Source: Burkholderia sp. Ax-1724
GTDB lineage: Bacteria; Pseudomonadota; Gammaproteobacteria; Burkholderiales; Burkholderiaceae
NCBI RefSeq assembly: GCF_011752995.1
Contig: NZ_VWWL01000005.1
Span: forward strand, 213,484 to 277,483
DNA: 64,000 nucleotides
Direction: 5' to 3'
Position 1 is the stretch's first letter. The number at the start of each line of letters is the position of its first letter. This document shows positions 50,533-60,309 of this stretch, in pieces. The position numbers were made by a program, and so were the translations under genes. The notes below the pieces were generated by a model. It had not been told where the DNA came from. It saw only the letters and a program-made list of their open reading frames with translations, and ran no database searches.

Positions 50533-52914
50533 TCAGAACAACTCCCTTTGCCCCGACATCAACCTCGTGAAATCGTCGCGCAGCAAAGGCAGAATCGCGT
50601 CGGCAACCGGCTGCAATTGCCGCGTCAGATAGTGCTCGTAGTCGATCGCCGAGCGCAGCGTTTCGAGCGGCTCGGGCCCGGCGATCGTCATCACGTAGCT
50701 GATCCAGCCGCCGTTCTGATATTGCAGCGGACGTCCCTGCGCGCGATTGAAGTCATCGGCGACGCGTGCCGCGCGCACGTGCGGCGGCACGTTGCGCTCG
50801 TAGGCGGCGAGCGGGCGGCGTAACTGCTTGCGATACACGAGTTGATCGTCGAGCCGGCCCGCGAGCGTATCGCGCACATAGTCGCGCACGTAATCCTGAT
50901 ACGGCTGCTGTTTGAAAATGCGCCGGTACAGCTCCTGCTGAAACTGTTGCGCAAGCGGTGTCCAGTCCGTGCGCACGGTTTCGAGCCCCTTGTAGACCAC
51001 TTCCTCGCTGCCGTCCGCGGCCACGCTGAGACCCGCATAGCGCTTCTTGCTGCCTTCTTCGGTGCCGCGCACGGTCGGCATGAAAAAGCGCCGGTAGTGC
51101 CGCTCGAATTGCAGTTCGAGCGCGCTGTCGAGTCCGAAGCGCGCCTGCAAGGTCTGCCGCCACGCCGCGTTGATATGGTCGACGAGCGCGCGGCCGATGC
51201 GCGCGGCGGCGTCCTCGTCGCGCGCGTGCTTGAGCCACACGAAGGTCGAATCGGTATCGCCGTAGATCACTTCGTAGCCTTGCGCCTCGATCCATTCGCG
51301 CGTCGTGTGCATGATTTCATGGCCGCGCATCGTGATCGACGATGCGAGACGCGGATCGAAAAAGCGGCAGCCGGTCGAACCGAGCACACCGTAGAACGCG
51401 TTCATGATGATCTTCAGGGCCTGCGAGAGCGGCTTGTCGTGCTCGCGCTTGGCCGCTTCGCGCGCGTCCCAGACCTGCGCGACGACCGACGGCAGGCAGT
51501 GGCGCGTGCGCGAAAAGCGCGCGCCGAGAAAGCCCGGCACCGAGTGCGCGTCGTCGGGATGCAGCAGGCCTTCGACGAGACCGAGCGGGTCGATCAGAAA
51601 CGTGCGGATGATCGACGGATAGAGGCTCTTGTAGTCGAGCACGAGCACGGAGTCGTAGAGGCCGGGCCGCGAATTCATCACGAAACCGCCGGGGCTCGCG
51701 GCACCGGCGACGTCGCCGAGATTCGGCGCGACATAGCCTTGCCGATGCATGCGCGGCATATACAGATGCGTGAACGCCGCGACCGAGCCGCCGCTGCGAT
51801 CGGCGGCGAGGCCGGTCACGCTCGCGCGTTCGAGCAGAAACGACAGCAGTTCGGTCTTCGCGAAGATGCGCGTAACCAGTTCGCAATCCTTGAGGTTGTA
51901 GCGTGCGAGTTCTGGCTTGGCTTCGTCGAAGCGGCGCTGGATTTCATCCATGCGCTGATACGGGTTGTCGATCGCCTTGCCCTCGCCGAGCACCGAGCGC
52001 GACACGTATTCGAGGCTGAACGACGGAAAGCTCCACGTCGCCGAGCGCAAGGCCTCGATACCGTCGATGACAAGACGACCCGCCACGCCCGCAAAAAAGT
52101 GATTGCGCGTGACGCTGTGCTCGCGCCACTCCATCACGGCGCCGCCGCGGCCGATGCGCAACGGCACGCGATACTGTTGCGCATGCTGTTGCAGCACCTT
52201 CAGATCGAACTGCACGAGATTCCAGCCGATGATCGCATCGGGATCATGCAACTCCATCCACGCGATCAGTTTTTCGAGCAGCTGGGCGCGCGTTTCGCAG
52301 TATTCGAGCCTGAAGTCGAGCGCGCCCGCGTCGCCGTCGCTGTCGTTACCATTAGGCGGGCCGAGCATATACACCTGGCGCTCGCCGCAACCTTCGAGCG
52401 CGATCGAATAAAGCTCGGCATGCACGCTCGTTTCGATGTCGAGCGACACGAGCTTCAACGGCGGACGATAACCGTTGGCCGGTTTCAATTCGCCGTTCAG
52501 AAGCGGGCCTTTGGGCTGCGGCTCGCCGCTGAACCACACGGGCGCGGTGATGAAGCGCTCCATCATGTAGCGCTCGGGCGGCTGGATATCGGCTTCGTAG
52601 ACGTCGATACCGCCTTGTTTCAGGCGTTTTTCGAGGCCCTTCAACTGCCGGTATTGCGGGCAGTAAAGCCCCATCACCGGACGCTGCTGGAAGTCGCGCA
52701 ATTCGAGCGACCGCAGTTCGTGCTGCTTGTCCTCGCGCAGAATCGTCTCGGCGCGCTCGCGATGTTCGCCGGGAATGAAGGCGACCGAAGGCTGAAGGCG
52801 CAAACGGATATGGCGCGGCCCGCTATCCGTGGCCAGCCAGAATTCGATTTCCGTGCCGGCGGGCGTGTCCCGCCAATGCCGGGTCAAAATGAAACCCTGC
52901 TCGAACTCAGTCAA
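50533..52914 (-). CDS. polB: DNA polymerase II (family B)
   Basis: 793 residues. Exonuclease motif LKLVSLDIETSVHAELYSIA, WMELHDPDAIIGWNLVQFDL, and polymerase motifs A (SVLVLDYKSLYPSIIRTFLI), B (LKIIMNAFYGVLGSTGCRFF) and C (VIYGDTDSTFVWLKHA) are intact. Length matches PolB of E. coli (783). It is a proofreading polymerase used in DNA damage tolerance and replication restart. ATG 52914; no LexA box was looked for beyond the first 100 bases, where none was obvious. Confidence 0.94.
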   Translation of the reverse strand: MTEFEQGFILTRHWRDTPAGTEIEFWLATDSGPRHIRLRLQPSVAFIPGEHRERAETILREDKQHELRSLELRDFQQRPVMGLYCPQYRQLKGLEKRLKQGGIDVYEADIQPPERYMMERFITAPVWFSGEPQPKGPLLNGELKPANGYRPPLKLVSLDIETSVHAELYSIALEGCGERQVYMLGPPNGNDSDGDAGALDFRLEYCETRAQLLEKLIAWMELHDPDAIIGWNLVQFDLKVLQQHAQQYRVPLRIGRGGAVMEWREHSVTRNHFFAGVAGRLVIDGIEALRSATWSFPSFSLEYVSRSVLGEGKAIDNPYQRMDEIQRRFDEAKPELARYNLKDCELVTRIFAKTELLSFLLERASVTGLAADRSGGSVAAFTHLYMPRMHRQGYVAPNLGDVAGAASPGGFVMNSRPGLYDSVLVLDYKSLYPSIIRTFLIDPLGLVEGLLHPDDAHSVPGFLGARFSRTRHCLPSVVAQVWDAREAAKREHDKPLSQALKIIMNAFYGVLGSTGCRFFDPRLASSITMRGHEIMHTTREWIEAQGYEVIYGDTDSTFVWLKHARDEDAAARIGRALVDHINAAWRQTLQARFGLDSALELQFERHYRRFFMPTVRGTEEGSKKRYAGLSVAADGSEEVVYKGLETVRTDWTPLAQQFQQELYRRIFKQQPYQDYVRDYVRDTLAGRLDDQLVYRKQLRRPLAAYERNVPPHVRAARVADDFNRAQGRPLQYQNGGWISYVMTIAGPEPLETLRSAIDYEHYLTRQLQPVADAILPLLRDDFTRLMSGQRELF

Positions 52915-53188
52915 ACTCGCACCTCTTTTACGCCTCTTCGCTCTACCTCTCGACGGGCTTGATCGCCTTGTGCGATTTTACCGCCGCAAGCGTTGGCCGC
53001 GATGGCCGAAGAAGGGCGCGGAGTGCGGATGTAGAGCGACGCAGTAAAACGAAGTCGTGCAGGTGAGGCAACGGCCTGCGTTAAACGGGCGAAATAAAAA
53101 AGGCGCTCCTGAATGGACCAGGTGAATCAAACGGACCAAACGGACCAGGCGGCGCGCCTGCGCAAGGCACGTCGAACGGAAAACCCGC

Positions 53189-54211
53189 TCAGGCTTCGAG
53201 CGCGAGCGTCGCGAACGTGCCGAGCCAATGCTCGCCCATATAGTCGCCGGCCACGTGCGCGAGCGCGCTATGCAGATGGCGCTCGGCGCTTTCGAACAGC
53301 ACCGTGCGGCGTACGTCGCCAGCCGGCAGCACGCGCGCGAGCGAGCGCTGGCACCACGCGCGGCTCAGATTGAGACCGTCGAGGTGGGCGATCTTGCCGT
53401 CGCTGCGATCGGTCACGATGGCGGGCTCGAACAGCGTCGCGGGCTTCTTCGCGCCGAGGTCCGGCAGAAAGCGGCCAAACCAGTCGACGAATTGCGCGGA
53501 CGGCAGCACGCGCCGCATCAGTTCCGCTTCCATCAGCGAAGGGGAGAGAAATTCGTCGCCGCACGGCTCCCATGCCTGGCAGGCGACGTCGTCGAGGAAC
53601 CAGCGTTCGGCGGTGCTGACGATCAGCGCTTCGAGCGACGTGCGCGAGGTTTGCCGCGCGAAATCGAGTGTCAGCGCCAGCGCGAAAGCCATGTTGAAGT
53701 GCGTGCCGACCCGCAGCGGATAAGTCGCCTTCGGCAGAAACTCCTCGAAGCGTTCGACGAAGGTGGCCGTGAGCGGCGCGAACGTCTTCGACCAGCGCGC
53801 AGCCTCGGAGATCTTCAGCGCTTCGAGCTGCGCGCTCAGCGCGAGCAGCCATGCCCAGCCATAGGGACGCTCGAAGCCGCGGTTGTGCGGCAGGTCGAGA
53901 TACGCGAGTTCGCCGGCCACGTTCGCGTGGGTGAAATGCTCGTCGGCCACCGCGACGATGCGTGCGGCCTCGGGCAGATCGGGGAAGCGTTCGAGCAGAT
54001 GCAGAACCAGCCAGTAGCCATGCACGCACGAATGCCAGTCGTAGCTGCCGTAGAAGATCGGGTGCAGCGCGCGCGGGCCCTGCACGTCCTGCGCGCCGGC
54101 AAGCGCGTGCGTGAGCTTGTTCGGATACTCGCGCGTGAGGTGGGCGAGCGCGAGGTTGGCGAATTTCGACGCGAATTCGCGGGTGAGTTGTTGCGGCAAC
54201 GGCGCGGTCAT
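53189..54211 (-). CDS. DUF2891 family protein
   Basis: 340 residues, mostly helical, likely an (alpha/alpha)-barrel: ALHPIFYGSYDWHSCVHGYW, DEHFTHANVAGELAYLDLPH, RGFERPYGWAWLLALSAQLE, THFNMAFALALTLDFARQTS, CQAWEPCGDEFLSPSLMEAE, GEHWLGTFATLALE. His, Asp and Trp are clustered as in glycoside-hydrolase-like or amidase folds. It ends the run DUF969-DUF979-DUF2891 on the minus strand, 10 bases after DUF979, so it probably acts on what those proteins carry. Confidence 0.82.
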   Translation of the reverse strand: MTAPLPQQLTREFASKFANLALAHLTREYPNKLTHALAGAQDVQGPRALHPIFYGSYDWHSCVHGYWLVLHLLERFPDLPEAARIVAVADEHFTHANVAGELAYLDLPHNRGFERPYGWAWLLALSAQLEALKISEAARWSKTFAPLTATFVERFEEFLPKATYPLRVGTHFNMAFALALTLDFARQTSRTSLEALIVSTAERWFLDDVACQAWEPCGDEFLSPSLMEAELMRRVLPSAQFVDWFGRFLPDLGAKKPATLFEPAIVTDRSDGKIAHLDGLNLSRAWCQRSLARVLPAGDVRRTVLFESAERHLHSALAHVAGDYMGEHWLGTFATLALEA

Positions 54212-54221
54212 CGGCGGCTCC

Positions 54222-55172
54222 TCAGAAGCGGAATACGAACAGGTACAACAGTATGGTGTTGACGACCAACAGGAGTAAAGCGGTCGGCCATTGTGCCTTG
54301 ATGACGCCGTTCTGGTCTTTCAGTTCGAGCAGCGCGGCGGGCACGATGTTGAAGTTGGCGGCCATCGGCGTCATCAGCGTGCCGCAGAAGCCGGACAGCA
54401 TGCCGATCGCGCCGAGAATCGCGGGGTTGCCGTTGAACTGATGCACGATCAGCGGCAGGCCGATGCCGGCCGTCATCACCGGAAACGCGGCGAACGCGTT
54501 GCCCATGATCATGGTGAAGATCGCCATGCCGAACGTGTAGGCCGCGACCACCGCGAACGCCGAGTCGACCGGAATCCACGTCTTCACGAGATCCGACACC
54601 ACGTGACCGACGCCCGCGACCGCGAACAGCGCGCCGAGCGCGGCGAGCATCTGCGGCAGGATCGCGGCCCAGCCGACCGTGTCCATCGTTTGGCGCGCAT
54701 CTTTCAGCGCATGCACGGGCGAGTCGCGCAGCATGAAGAGCGCCGCGCCGAATGCGACCAGCGTGCCGAGCACGAGCGAGATCAGCGTGACGTTCTTCGT
54801 CTCGACGAAGGGGACGTATTTGAGCGTGAGCGTGCCGGCCAGCGTGATGAGCGGAATCAGCAGCGCCGGCACGAACAGCTTGTTGCCGAAGCGCCGCGCG
54901 TTCGCTTCGCGGCGCGCGGCGGCGGCTTCGCTGTTGCTGTCGCTGTGGCTTTTGCCGAGCTTGCCGGAGCCCGCGATCAAGGCGAGCGCGATGGCGAGGC
55001 AGCCTGTCACGAAGTGCGGCAATTCCGCGCCGAACAGGAACGTGACCGCATAAATGCCCCAGAACAGAAAGTTGATGACGCGGCGCGGATTCGAGCGGTC
55101 GCGCAGATTGAACAGCGCGAACGCGGCGAACATCAAACCGGCGAGGACGTAGAGGGATTCGAGCTTGATCAT
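54222..55172 (-). CDS. DUF979 membrane protein (predicted transporter subunit)
   Basis: 316 residues with about nine hydrophobic segments, e.g. LESLYVLAGLMFAAFALFNL, LFVPALLIPLITLAGTLTL, TLISLVLGTLVAFGAALFML, ILPQMLAALGALFAVAGVGH, VVAAYTFGMAIFTMIMGNAF, ALLLLVVNTILLYLFVF. ATG 55172 overlaps the DUF969 stop by four bases. DUF969 and DUF979 occur as a pair and resemble the two halves of an ion-transporter-like permease; gene neighbourhoods elsewhere point to 5-oxoproline or related compounds, recalled from the literature and not shown here. Confidence 0.85.
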   Translation of the reverse strand: MIKLESLYVLAGLMFAAFALFNLRDRSNPRRVINFLFWGIYAVTFLFGAELPHFVTGCLAIALALIAGSGKLGKSHSDSNSEAAAARREANARRFGNKLFVPALLIPLITLAGTLTLKYVPFVETKNVTLISLVLGTLVAFGAALFMLRDSPVHALKDARQTMDTVGWAAILPQMLAALGALFAVAGVGHVVSDLVKTWIPVDSAFAVVAAYTFGMAIFTMIMGNAFAAFPVMTAGIGLPLIVHQFNGNPAILGAIGMLSGFCGTLMTPMAANFNIVPAALLELKDQNGVIKAQWPTALLLLVVNTILLYLFVFRF

Positions 55173-55858
55173 CGCGCGGCGCTCCGTTTGTAGGCGCTCA
55201 TTTTGTGCGACAGATTGCGGTCGAGCAGGATCAGGCGGATCACGTGAATGATGAGCGCGGCGATCGCGGTCGGAATCGCCCACACCGAGACCTGCAACGG
55301 TTCGACGAAGACGCCGTTCTGTTCGAGAAAGCCCTTGATGAGCAGGATCGACTGGATCGCGATGAAGATGTCCTCGCCGAAGAACACGGCGATATTGTCG
55401 ACCGCCGATGCGTTCGCGCGAATCTGCTGGCGCACCGCCTCGGGCAATTCGCCGTGACGGTTCGCGGCGGCGGCTTCGGCCATCGGCGCGATCAGCGGCC
55501 GTACCATTTGCGCGTGGCCGCCGAGCGAGGTGAGGCCGAGCGCCGCCGTGATCTGGCGGATCACGAAGTAGAGCATCAGCACGCGGCCGGTGGTGGCGGC
55601 CTGCAGGCGTGAAATCAGATGCCGCGCCTGTTCCTTCAAGCCGTTGCGTTCGAGCAGCGCGATCACCGGCAGCGTGAGCCAGATCAGGCCCATGTAGCGG
55701 TTATCGGCAAAGGCCTTGCCGAACGCGCTGACGATCTCGACCGGGTGCAGGCCGCCGGCCACCCCGGTCGCGATGCCCGCGAGCGTGACCACCAGCAGCG
55801 CGTTGAAGCGCAATGCGAAGCCGAGCACCACGATCGGCACGCCAATCAAAACCCACAT
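55169..55858 (-). CDS. DUF969 membrane protein (predicted transporter subunit)
   Basis: 229 residues: MWVLIGVPIVVLGFALRFN, LVVTLAGIATGVAGGLHPVE, ADNRYMGLIWLTLPVIALLE, RVLMLYFVIRQITAALGLTS, NIAVFFGEDIFIAIQSILLI, AIAALIIHVIRLILLDR. Partner of DUF979; the two genes are translationally coupled. First gene of the three-gene unit, with its promoter in 55859-56057, which otherwise holds nothing supported. Confidence 0.85.
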   Translation of the reverse strand: MWVLIGVPIVVLGFALRFNALLVVTLAGIATGVAGGLHPVEIVSAFGKAFADNRYMGLIWLTLPVIALLERNGLKEQARHLISRLQAATTGRVLMLYFVIRQITAALGLTSLGGHAQMVRPLIAPMAEAAAANRHGELPEAVRQQIRANASAVDNIAVFFGEDIFIAIQSILLIKGFLEQNGVFVEPLQVSVWAIPTAIAALIIHVIRLILLDRNLSHKMSAYKRSAAR

Positions 55859-56057
55859 GCGGCTCTCCTTCTGGTTGCGGCGACGCCCGGTTACCGGCGC
55901 GTTGCGCGATGACGATGCGGCGGATGAACGATGGCCCGGCGATCAGCGAGCCCGCGCGCCTGCCGGCACGGCGACGGAATCTAGCACGATAATTTATCGA
56001 TAAATAGGCGAGAAAATATTTTCACAGGGTAAACGCCAAGATTCGCCAACCCCACCG

Positions 56058-56975
56058 TCACTCCACGCCGATTTCCTCGGCCGTCAGTTGCCGCAACTGT
56101 TCGAGCAGCTTCACGGCCGGACTCGGCAGAATGCCTTGCCGGCGCCGAAACGCGGTCAGCGTGCGGCGCCCGGCCACGCCGGGCAGGCCGAGCGTATCGA
56201 ACACGCCGGCCTTGCTCTCGGTCACGTACATCGGCGCAGCCATCCAGCCCAGAAAACCCGAACGCGCGACGAGGCTCTTCAGCACCGTGATCGAACGCGT
56301 TTCGACGACCACGTTCGGCAGCCCGAGCCCGTGCTCGGCGAACACGCTCTGCATCTGCTCGAACGGCCCGGTGCCGCGCGGCGGAATCGCCCAGCGCTCG
56401 CCGAGCGTATCGGCGAGTGTGAGGTCGGGCTTGCGCCGCAGCGGATGATTGGGCGCGGCGACCACATAGCTCGCGTCTTCCCAGCGGCAATCGGCGATCG
56501 CCGTGATTTCGTCGCTATCGGGCACGGCTACGCTGAGCGCGAGGTCGATCTCGCGCCTGACGAGCGCGTCGGCGAGACGGTCCCACACGCCCTCGATGAT
56601 CTCCACGCGCAGATTCGGCCACTTGTCGAGCACGCGGCCCACCGCGAGCGGCAGCACGAGGCTCGCGATGCTGCCTGCCGCGCCGACGCGGATCGTGCCG
56701 CGCGCGAGCCCGCGCAGCGCGTCGATTTCCTCGCGCGCCTGTTCGGCCTCGCGTTGCAACAGAAGCGCATGCGGCAGCAGCACCGCGCCGACCTCGGTCA
56801 GATGCATGCCGCGCGAATGCCGCTCGAACAGCGGGGCGCCGACCTGTTCCTCGAGACGGCGAATGGTCCGGCTCAGCGCGGGCTGCGTGACGTGCAGCGC
56901 ATCCGCCGCGCGGCCGAGGCTGCCGCTTGCGACGATCGCCGCGAACGCCTGAAGTTGCTGCAGGTTGTAAGTCAT
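56058..56975 (-). CDS. LysR-family regulator of the benzoylformate genes
   Basis: 305 residues: HTH in LQQLQAFAAIVASGSLGRAA and LHVTQPALSRTIRRLEEQVG, PLFERHSRGMHLTEVGAVLL, then a CbnR/GbpR-type effector domain (RGTIRVGAAGSIASLVLPLA, WEDASYVVAAPNHPLRR, LKSLVARSGFLGWMAAPMYV). Divergent from mdlC with a dyad of LysR type between them, so it probably activates mdlC-ALDH in response to an aromatic acid. Confidence 0.88.
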   Translation of the reverse strand: MTYNLQQLQAFAAIVASGSLGRAADALHVTQPALSRTIRRLEEQVGAPLFERHSRGMHLTEVGAVLLPHALLLQREAEQAREEIDALRGLARGTIRVGAAGSIASLVLPLAVGRVLDKWPNLRVEIIEGVWDRLADALVRREIDLALSVAVPDSDEITAIADCRWEDASYVVAAPNHPLRRKPDLTLADTLGERWAIPPRGTGPFEQMQSVFAEHGLGLPNVVVETRSITVLKSLVARSGFLGWMAAPMYVTESKAGVFDTLGLPGVAGRRTLTAFRRRQGILPSPAVKLLEQLRQLTAEEIGVE

Positions 56976-56987
56976 GCCAAAAGGTAA

Positions 56988-57008
56988 TGCCTTTTTCCAA
57001 ATAAGGCA
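56988..57008. promoter_or_regulatory. Dyad between the LysR gene and mdlC
   Basis: TGCCTT (56988-56993) and AAGGCA (57003-57008) are inverted arms with a 9-base spacer, as in T-N11-A-type LysR sites. A further dyad, AAGG-N5-CCTT (56981-56993), overlaps it. The site begins 13 bases upstream of the LysR start, a position suited to autorepression and to activation of mdlC. Confidence 0.5.
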
Positions 57009-57107
57009 ATTTCCGGCTACCCATACCGTCGGGATAATGGCCGTTCGTTTTGTTGCGCCGATTTTTCGCGCCGACGTGTTGTACTTATAAAAAACAGGAG
57101 ACATCGC

Positions 57108-58751
57108 ATGACAGCCCACGTGACAGCCCACGCTGCGCAGCAGAATCCCGGCAATCACCCGCAATGGACCGTGCGCGACGCGGTCATCGACTTCGCGCGC
57201 CGCGTCGGCATGACGTCGATCTTCGCGAACCCGGGCTCGACCGAGTTGCCGATGTTTCGCGATTTCCCCGCCGATTTCCGCTATGTGCTCGGTCTGCAGG
57301 AAGCCGTGGTGGTCGGCATGGCCGACGGCTATGCGCAGGCCACCGGCAACGCGGCGCTCGTGAACCTGCATTCGGCGGCGGGCGTCGGCAATGCGATGGG
57401 CAACATCTTCACGGCGTTTCGCAACCGCACGCCGCTCGTCGTCACGGCGGGCCAGCAGGCCCGCTCGATCCTGCCGTTCGATCCGTTTCTCGCCGCGACC
57501 CAGGCGACCGAATTGCCGAAGCCCTATGTGAAGTGGAGCATCGAGCCCGCGCGCGCGCAGGACGTGCCGCTCGCGATCGCGCGCGCCTACGCGATTGCGA
57601 TGCAGGAGCCGCGCGGTCCGGTGTTCGTGTCGATTCCCGCCGACGACTGGGATCAGCCCGCCGAACGCTTGCCGGAGCGCGAGGTCGCGCAGGTCATGCG
57701 CCCCGATGCGGCAATGCTCGCCCGCATCGGCGCGTTGCTCGACGCGTGCGAGCGGCCCGCGTTCGTGGTCGGCGGCGCGGTCGATCGCGCCGATGCGGCG
57801 GCGGACGTCGTGCAACTGGCGGAGCGCCATCGCGCGCGCGTCTATGTCGCGCCGATGAGCGCACGTTGCAGCTTCCCCGAAACGCATCGCCTGTTCGGCG
57901 GTTTTTTGCCCGCGATGCGCGAGCGCATCGTCGACCTGCTCGACGGGCACGATGCGATCTTCGTGATCGGCGCGCCCGCGTTCACGTATCACATCGAAGG
58001 ACATGGCCCGCATGTGCCGCCGGGCGCGCAGCTATGTCAACTGATCGACGATCCGGGTGTGGCCGCATGGACGCCGCAGGGCATCGCCGCGGTCGGCAAC
58101 GTGCGGCTCGGCGTGCAGGACCTGCTGGCGCGCGCCGCGCCGAGGGAACGCGCATTCCCCGCGCCGCGCGCCGTGCCGCCGCGCGCGTTGCCGCCCGTGG
58201 CCGGCGCGCGCATGTCGGCCGCGTTCGCGTTGCAGACGCTTGCCGACGTGCGCGATCCCGACGGCATCATCGTCGAGGAAGCACCGAGCGCGCGTCCGGC
58301 AATGCAAATCTATCTGCCGATCGTGCGTCCCGGCACTTTCATGACGATGGACAGCGGCGGCCTCGGCTACAGCATGCCCGCGGCAGTCGGCGTGGCGCTC
58401 GCGCGGCCCGGCGAGCGCGTGATCGCGCTGATCGGCGACGGTTCGAGCATGTACTCGATCCAGGCGATCTGGAGCGCGGTGCAGCTACGCCTGCCGATTA
58501 CATTCGTTATCCTGAACAACACGCGCTATGCCGCGTTGCAGGACTTCGCACCCGTATTCGGTTTCGCGCCGCACGAGCCGGTGCAGGGCACCGATCTGCC
58601 GGGGCTCGACTTCGTGACGATCGCGGCGGGCATGGGCTGCCCTGGAGAACGCGTCGGCGAGGCGGCGCAACTCGCCGGCGTGTTGCGCAAGGCGCTCTCG
58701 ACGCATGAGGTGAAAAGCGGCCCGACGCTCGTCGAAGTGAGCGTCGCCTGA
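57108..58751 (+). CDS. mdlC: Benzoylformate decarboxylase
   Basis: 547 residues, ThDP-dependent: FANPGSTELPMFRDFPADFR and GLQEAVVVGMADGYAQATGN (the ThDP-activating Glu), VNLHSAAGVGNAMGN (His70 equivalent), FVIGAPAFTYHIEGHG (second His), and the ThDP/Mg motif LIGDGSSMYSIQAIWSAVQL to ITFVILNNTRYAAL. It decarboxylates benzoylformate to benzaldehyde. GGAGA precedes the ATG at 57108. The adjacent aldehyde dehydrogenase would oxidise the product to benzoate. Mandelate racemase and dehydrogenase are not in the window. Confidence 0.9.
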   Translation: MTAHVTAHAAQQNPGNHPQWTVRDAVIDFARRVGMTSIFANPGSTELPMFRDFPADFRYVLGLQEAVVVGMADGYAQATGNAALVNLHSAAGVGNAMGNIFTAFRNRTPLVVTAGQQARSILPFDPFLAATQATELPKPYVKWSIEPARAQDVPLAIARAYAIAMQEPRGPVFVSIPADDWDQPAERLPEREVAQVMRPDAAMLARIGALLDACERPAFVVGGAVDRADAAADVVQLAERHRARVYVAPMSARCSFPETHRLFGGFLPAMRERIVDLLDGHDAIFVIGAPAFTYHIEGHGPHVPPGAQLCQLIDDPGVAAWTPQGIAAVGNVRLGVQDLLARAAPRERAFPAPRAVPPRALPPVAGARMSAAFALQTLADVRDPDGIIVEEAPSARPAMQIYLPIVRPGTFMTMDSGGLGYSMPAAVGVALARPGERVIALIGDGSSMYSIQAIWSAVQLRLPITFVILNNTRYAALQDFAPVFGFAPHEPVQGTDLPGLDFVTIAAGMGCPGERVGEAAQLAGVLRKALSTHEVKSGPTLVEVSVA

Positions 58752-58820
58752 TCGCCGCCTGAGCGTTACCTGAGCGTCACATCACATGTAATTCCCATTC
58801 AAAAGACAGAGAGACAAGCG

Positions 58821-60272
58821 ATGAAAAACGTAGCGATGCTGATCGGCGGTGAACAGGTGCAGGCGCGTAACGGTGCGATCTTCGAGCGCCGCAACCCGCT
58901 CGACGGCGAAGTCGCGACGCGCGCGCCGGCCGCGACCGTCGAAGACGCGGTGGCCGCCGTCGATGCCGCCGCGGCCGCCTTTCCGGTGTGGTCCGCGCTG
59001 GGGCCGGGCGAGCGCCGCGCGCTGCTGACGAAGGCCGCGCACGCGCTCGAAGCGAAGGCCGACGCGTTCGCCGCCGCGATGGCCGCCGAAACCGGCGCCT
59101 CGGGCATCTGGGCCGGCTTCAACGTGCACCTCGCGGCGGCGGGGCTGATCGAGGCGGCCGCGCTCACGACGCAGATCGCCGGCGAACTGATTCCGTCCGA
59201 CGTGCCCGGCAGTCTCGCGATGGGCGTGCGCCAGCCGGCCGGCGTCGTGCTCGGCATCGCGCCGTGGAATGCGCCGGTGATTCTCGCGGTCCGCGCGATC
59301 GCCTTGCCGCTCGCCTGCGGCAACACGGTCGTGCTGAAGGGCTCGGAGATTTGCCCCGCGACGCACGGGCTCATCATCGAGGCGATGCAGGAAGCGGGGT
59401 TGCCGCGCGGTACCGTGAACTTCGTGACCAACGCACCGGCCGACGCCGCGCGCATCGTCGAGGCGATGATCGAGCATCCGCGCGTGCGCCGCGTGAATTT
59501 CACGGGCTCGACGCGCGTGGGGCGCATCGTCGCCGAAACCTGCGCGCGTCATCTGAAGCCGTCCGTGCTCGAACTCGGCGGCAAGGCGCCGCTCGTCGTG
59601 CTCGACGATGCGGACCTCGGCGCGGCGGTCGATGCGGCGGTGTTCGGCGCATTCGCGAATTCCGGGCAGATCTGCATGTCGACCGAGCGCATCATCGTCG
59701 ACACCCGCATTGCCGATGCGTTCGTCGCTCAGCTCGCCGCGCGTGCGTGCGCCTTGCCGCTCGGCGATCCGCGCAAGGGCCCGGTCGTGCTCGGCTCGGT
59801 GGTCGATATGAGCACCGTCGAGCGCTGCAACGCGCTGATCGACGATGCGCTCGCGAAAGGCGCGACGCTCGTGTGCGGCGGCAGGAGCGAGACCACGCTG
59901 ATGCCCGCCACGCTGCTCGACCATGTGACGCCAGCCATGCGCATCTATCGCGACGAATCGTTCGGCCCCGTCAAGGCGATCGTGCGCGTGGACGGCGAAG
60001 CGGCCGCCATCGCCTGCGCGAACGACAACGAATACGGGCTCTCGGCGGCGGTGTTCAGCCGCGACACGGCGCGCGCGCTCAATGTGGCGAAGCGCATCGA
60101 GTCGGGCATCTGTCACGTGAACGGCCCGACCGTGCACGACGAAGCGCAGATGCCGTTCGGCGGCGTGAAGGCAAGCGGCTTCGGCCACTTCGGCGGCAAG
60201 GCGGGCATCGCAGAATTCACCGACCTGCGCTGGGTCACGCTGCAAACGGCGCCGCGTCACTATCCGTTCTGA
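58821..60272 (+). CDS. NAD(P)-dependent aldehyde dehydrogenase (benzaldehyde/salicylaldehyde type)
   Basis: 483 residues: GVVLGIAPWNAPVILAVRAI, NFTGSTRVGRIVAETCARHL, the Glu in VLELGGKAPLVVLDDADLGA, the catalytic Cys in AFANSGQICMSTERIIV, DESFGPVKAIVRVDGEA and MPFGGVKASGFGHFGG. The branch resembles vanillin/salicylaldehyde dehydrogenases. It follows mdlC by 69 bases in the same direction, so it likely oxidises benzaldehyde to benzoate. A convergent terminator follows. Confidence 0.88.
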   Translation: MKNVAMLIGGEQVQARNGAIFERRNPLDGEVATRAPAATVEDAVAAVDAAAAAFPVWSALGPGERRALLTKAAHALEAKADAFAAAMAAETGASGIWAGFNVHLAAAGLIEAAALTTQIAGELIPSDVPGSLAMGVRQPAGVVLGIAPWNAPVILAVRAIALPLACGNTVVLKGSEICPATHGLIIEAMQEAGLPRGTVNFVTNAPADAARIVEAMIEHPRVRRVNFTGSTRVGRIVAETCARHLKPSVLELGGKAPLVVLDDADLGAAVDAAVFGAFANSGQICMSTERIIVDTRIADAFVAQLAARACALPLGDPRKGPVVLGSVVDMSTVERCNALIDDALAKGATLVCGGRSETTLMPATLLDHVTPAMRIYRDESFGPVKAIVRVDGEAAAIACANDNEYGLSAAVFSRDTARALNVAKRIESGICHVNGPTVHDEAQMPFGGVKASGFGHFGGKAGIAEFTDLRWVTLQTAPRHYPF

Positions 60273-60309
60273 GCGCGACGACGACCGCAAAAAATCGCCA
60301 CGCAAAATC

